Of a stretch of 24,789 nt of DNA, positions 22,882 through 24,789 are shown in pieces; position 1 is the first letter of the stretch, and each line of letters starts with the position of its first letter. The translations under genes were made by a program, and so were the position numbers. The stretch covers positions 1 through 24,789 of the forward strand of contig CAZDIO010000138.1 in assembly GCA_964505555.1 (NCBI GenBank), in the 5' to 3' direction. Origin of the DNA: CAZDIO01 sp964505555 (lineage in GTDB: Bacteria > Bdellovibrionota_C > UBA2361 > SZUA-149 > CAZDIO01). The notes beneath the pieces were generated by a model that searched no databases, had not been told where the DNA came from, and was given only the letters and a program-made list of their open reading frames with translations.

Positions 22882-24242
22882 TGTTTGATGTTCTCTCTGA
22901 AAAATTTGAAACCACTTTTCGAAAGCTACGAAGCCGGGGCAAGCTCTCTGAGCAAGATATCGATGAGGCTCTAAAAGAGATTCGCCTCTCGCTCCTTGAG
23001 GCGGATGTTCACTTTAAGGTTACAAAAGAGTTCTGTGAAAATGTTAAGAAGAAGGCTCTTGGCACAGCCGTCATTAAGAGTCTCTCCCCGGGAGAGATGG
23101 TCATTAAGTATGTCCATGATGAACTCATTAACGCCTTAGGCGAACATGAAGCAGTAAATTTTCGCCATGCACCGCCAGTAATTCTCATGCTCGTTGGACT
23201 CCAGGGATCAGGGAAAACCACCTCGTGTGGAAAGCTTGCCCGTTATCTTCGGGAGGAAGAAAAACGCCGCGTGCTGTTGGTGCCATTAGACGTTTACCGT
23301 CCGGCAGCGATTGAACAATTAAAAACGCTTGGGCGACAGTTGCAAGTTGAAGTTTTTGATACCGTTTCAACCGACGAACCAAGTGACGCAGCAAAGCGCG
23401 CGATTACTCATGCCTCAAACTCTGGCTTTGATACGGTAATTCTTGATACTGCAGGAAGATTACAAATAGACAATGACCTCATGGATGAACTTGCAGATAT
23501 CGTCGAAACGGTGGAACCTCACGAGATCCTTCTTGTCTGCGATGCGATGACCGGACAAGTTGCTGTGGAGGTAGCAAAAGGTTTCAATGATCGGGTAGAG
23601 ATCGATGGAATTATCCTCACCAAGCTTGATGGTGATGCTCGAGGGGGAGCCGCACTTTCGATGCGCAGTGTCATCGACAAGCCGATTAAGTTTGTAGGTC
23701 TTGGAGAAAAGCTAGAGGCTCTTGAGCCCTTCTATCCAGATCGCCTCGCTTCGAGGATTCTGGGAATGGGCGATGTAATGACGCTCATTGAGAAGGCGAG
23801 CAAACAGGTTACCGTTGAAGACTCAAAGAAACTTCAAAAGAAGTTAAAAAAGAATGAATTCTCTCTTGAAGATTTCCTTACTCAGCTTCACGCGATAAAG
23901 AAGATGGGGTCTCTTGGTTCCCTCATGCAGATGGTGCCAGGGATGGGGAAAATGGTGCGCGGGTTTGATGAAACGGCAGCGGAGCGCGAGTTTAAACGGG
24001 TTGAAGCGATTATCTACTCAATGACCCCGGGAGAGCGAAAGGATTACTCCATTATTGATGGGAATAGGAGGAAGCGAATCGCCCGGGGAAGTGGCACCCA
24101 GGTTGAGGATGTAAACCTGCTTTTAAAGCAGTTTATGGAGATGCGAAAGGTTATGAAGCATGTGGCGAAGATGGGGCCTGCTGGGGCGGGGGGGCTGAGG
24201 GGTTTAGGAAATATATCAAATATGTTAAAAGGGGGGCGCTGA
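22881..24242 (+). CDS. ffh: Signal recognition particle protein Ffh (SRP54)
   Basis: Ffh binds signal sequences of nascent membrane proteins and, with 4.5S RNA and FtsY, targets ribosomes to the membrane. The N domain (1-90) includes DIDEALKEIRLSLLEADV. The G domain has G1 GLQGSGKT (106-113), the insertion-box region around DVYRPAAIEQLK, G3 DTAGRL (189-194), and TKLDGDARGG (247-256). The methionine-rich M domain (about 325-453) contains the RNA-binding GNRRKRIARGSG segment. The length (453) is normal. Its ATG overlaps the epimerase stop (TGATG), indicating coupling, an unusual upstream partner. rpsP follows 101 bases later, the common ffh-rpsP order. No ffs RNA gene was recognised nearby. Confidence 0.97.
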   Translation: MFDVLSEKFETTFRKLRSRGKLSEQDIDEALKEIRLSLLEADVHFKVTKEFCENVKKKALGTAVIKSLSPGEMVIKYVHDELINALGEHEAVNFRHAPPVILMLVGLQGSGKTTSCGKLARYLREEEKRRVLLVPLDVYRPAAIEQLKTLGRQLQVEVFDTVSTDEPSDAAKRAITHASNSGFDTVILDTAGRLQIDNDLMDELADIVETVEPHEILLVCDAMTGQVAVEVAKGFNDRVEIDGIILTKLDGDARGGAALSMRSVIDKPIKFVGLGEKLEALEPFYPDRLASRILGMGDVMTLIEKASKQVTVEDSKKLQKKLKKNEFSLEDFLTQLHAIKKMGSLGSLMQMVPGMGKMVRGFDETAAEREFKRVEAIIYSMTPGERKDYSIIDGNRRKRIARGSGTQVEDVNLLLKQFMEMRKVMKHVAKMGPAGAGGLRGLGNISNMLKGGR

Positions 24243-24343
24243 TTTTCTCGGAGATAGCCAAAACGTGGACCCACACAGGTTCAAACGGGTGAGACGAACA
24301 GCATTTTATTAAGTATGGATGAGTTAAAGAGAAGGAAAGGATA

Positions 24344-24670
24344 ATGGCAGTTGCGATTCGGTGTTCACGGCACGGGCGAAAGAATGTTCCCTTGTATAGA
24401 ATTGTAGCGACGGATGAAGACAATCCTCGTGATGGACGGTATTTGGAACTTCTTGGGACGATGAATCCCTCACTGGATCCTCCCGCGGTAAAGCTTAAAG
24501 AAGATCGAGTAAAATATTGGATCTCAGTAGGTGCAAAACCAAGCCACACTCTTCAGACCATCCTTGAAAAAGAGTATCCCGGCTACTTTAGCACGATCGT
24601 AACGAAGAGACGTGAAAAGCTCGTCGCCACACGAAAGAAACGAAAAACGCGCACGAAGAAGAAAAAGTAG
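24344..24670 (+). CDS. rpsP: 30S ribosomal protein S16
   Basis: A small-subunit ribosomal protein needed for 30S assembly. The 108-residue product begins AVAIRCSRHGRKNVPLYRIV, the standard S16 start (MxxIRLxRxGxKxxPxYRIV), followed by ATDEDNPRDGRYLELLGTMNP and the conserved DRVKYWISVGAKPS. The last 20 or so residues are almost all Lys, Arg and Thr, extending beyond the usual 80-90 residue core. The ATG has GGAAAGGA about 4 bases upstream. It follows ffh and is normally followed by rimM, trmD and rplS, which would lie past the window end; 24671-24789 shows no recognisable gene. Confidence 0.97.
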   Translation: MAVAIRCSRHGRKNVPLYRIVATDEDNPRDGRYLELLGTMNPSLDPPAVKLKEDRVKYWISVGAKPSHTLQTILEKEYPGYFSTIVTKRREKLVATRKKRKTRTKKKK

Positions 24671-24789
24671 CGCGTTTACTTCTTTTATACCCACGCCAGA
24701 AATAACTGCGCGCGGTCCTCGCTTTTCTTATACACAAGCTTAGAAGCCTCTAACAAAATGAGCGCCCTCACTTGTCGTTGCGAGCGAAG

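Noticed and set aside
24264..24295. GGTTCAAAC between ffh and rpsP resembling a tRNA T-loop
   Set aside because: There is no matching T-stem, acceptor stem or anticodon arm around it.

Overview
The window is a gene-dense stretch of a Gram-negative bacterial chromosome with moderate GC (mid-40s % by eye), mostly housekeeping genes plus one clearly accessory island. The gene families (a prfA-prmC-murA run, an Hda/DnaA-like ATPase, a Slt70-type lytic transglycosylase, LD-carboxypeptidase, ClpB with a CbpA-type J protein, methylmalonyl-CoA epimerase) fit a deltaproteobacterial or Bdellovibrionota-like lineage, possibly an uncultured one. That placement is inference from gene content only.

Layout. 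1-141: left edge of a truncated insertion sequence (start of an OrfA-like transposase, minus strand). 228-6633, all minus strand and tightly packed in the transcription order prfA, prmC, murA, hda-like ATPase, fabF, fabH: translation termination, peptidoglycan precursor synthesis, a replication-type AAA+ protein and fatty-acid synthesis in one apparent transcription unit. The MurA has Asp instead of the usual catalytic Cys. 6634-6813: divergent control region with a 15-bp tandem repeat. 6814-8991 (+): membrane-anchored lytic transglycosylase with a long helical-repeat domain. 8997-9054: perfect 22-bp hairpin of a CACAGAG-type repeat. 9076-10629 (-): membrane glycosyltransferase with an unassigned C-terminal domain. 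10713-14447 (+): promoter, cbpA and clpB, a chaperone operon.

14469-18554 (-) is the most interesting part. Behind its own promoter lie three close-packed genes: a TadE-type pseudopilin carrying a roughly 250-residue, mucin-like Ser/Thr-rich domain and an eight-cysteine tail; a GT2 enzyme resembling polyprenyl-phosphate sugar synthases; and a polytopic GT-C membrane glycosyltransferase. I read this as a self-contained protein O-glycosylation cassette: substrate, lipid-linked sugar donor synthase and transferase together.

18588-22126 (-): ldcA, a serine beta-lactamase-fold hydrolase without a signal peptide, and folC. 22127-22434 is a 308-bp intergenic region with a nested inverted-repeat element (second CACAGAG copy) and a symmetric leader motif. 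22435-24670 (+): a methylmalonyl-CoA epimerase gene overlapping ffh by one base, followed by rpsP. I saw no tRNA, rRNA, CRISPR array or prophage genes.
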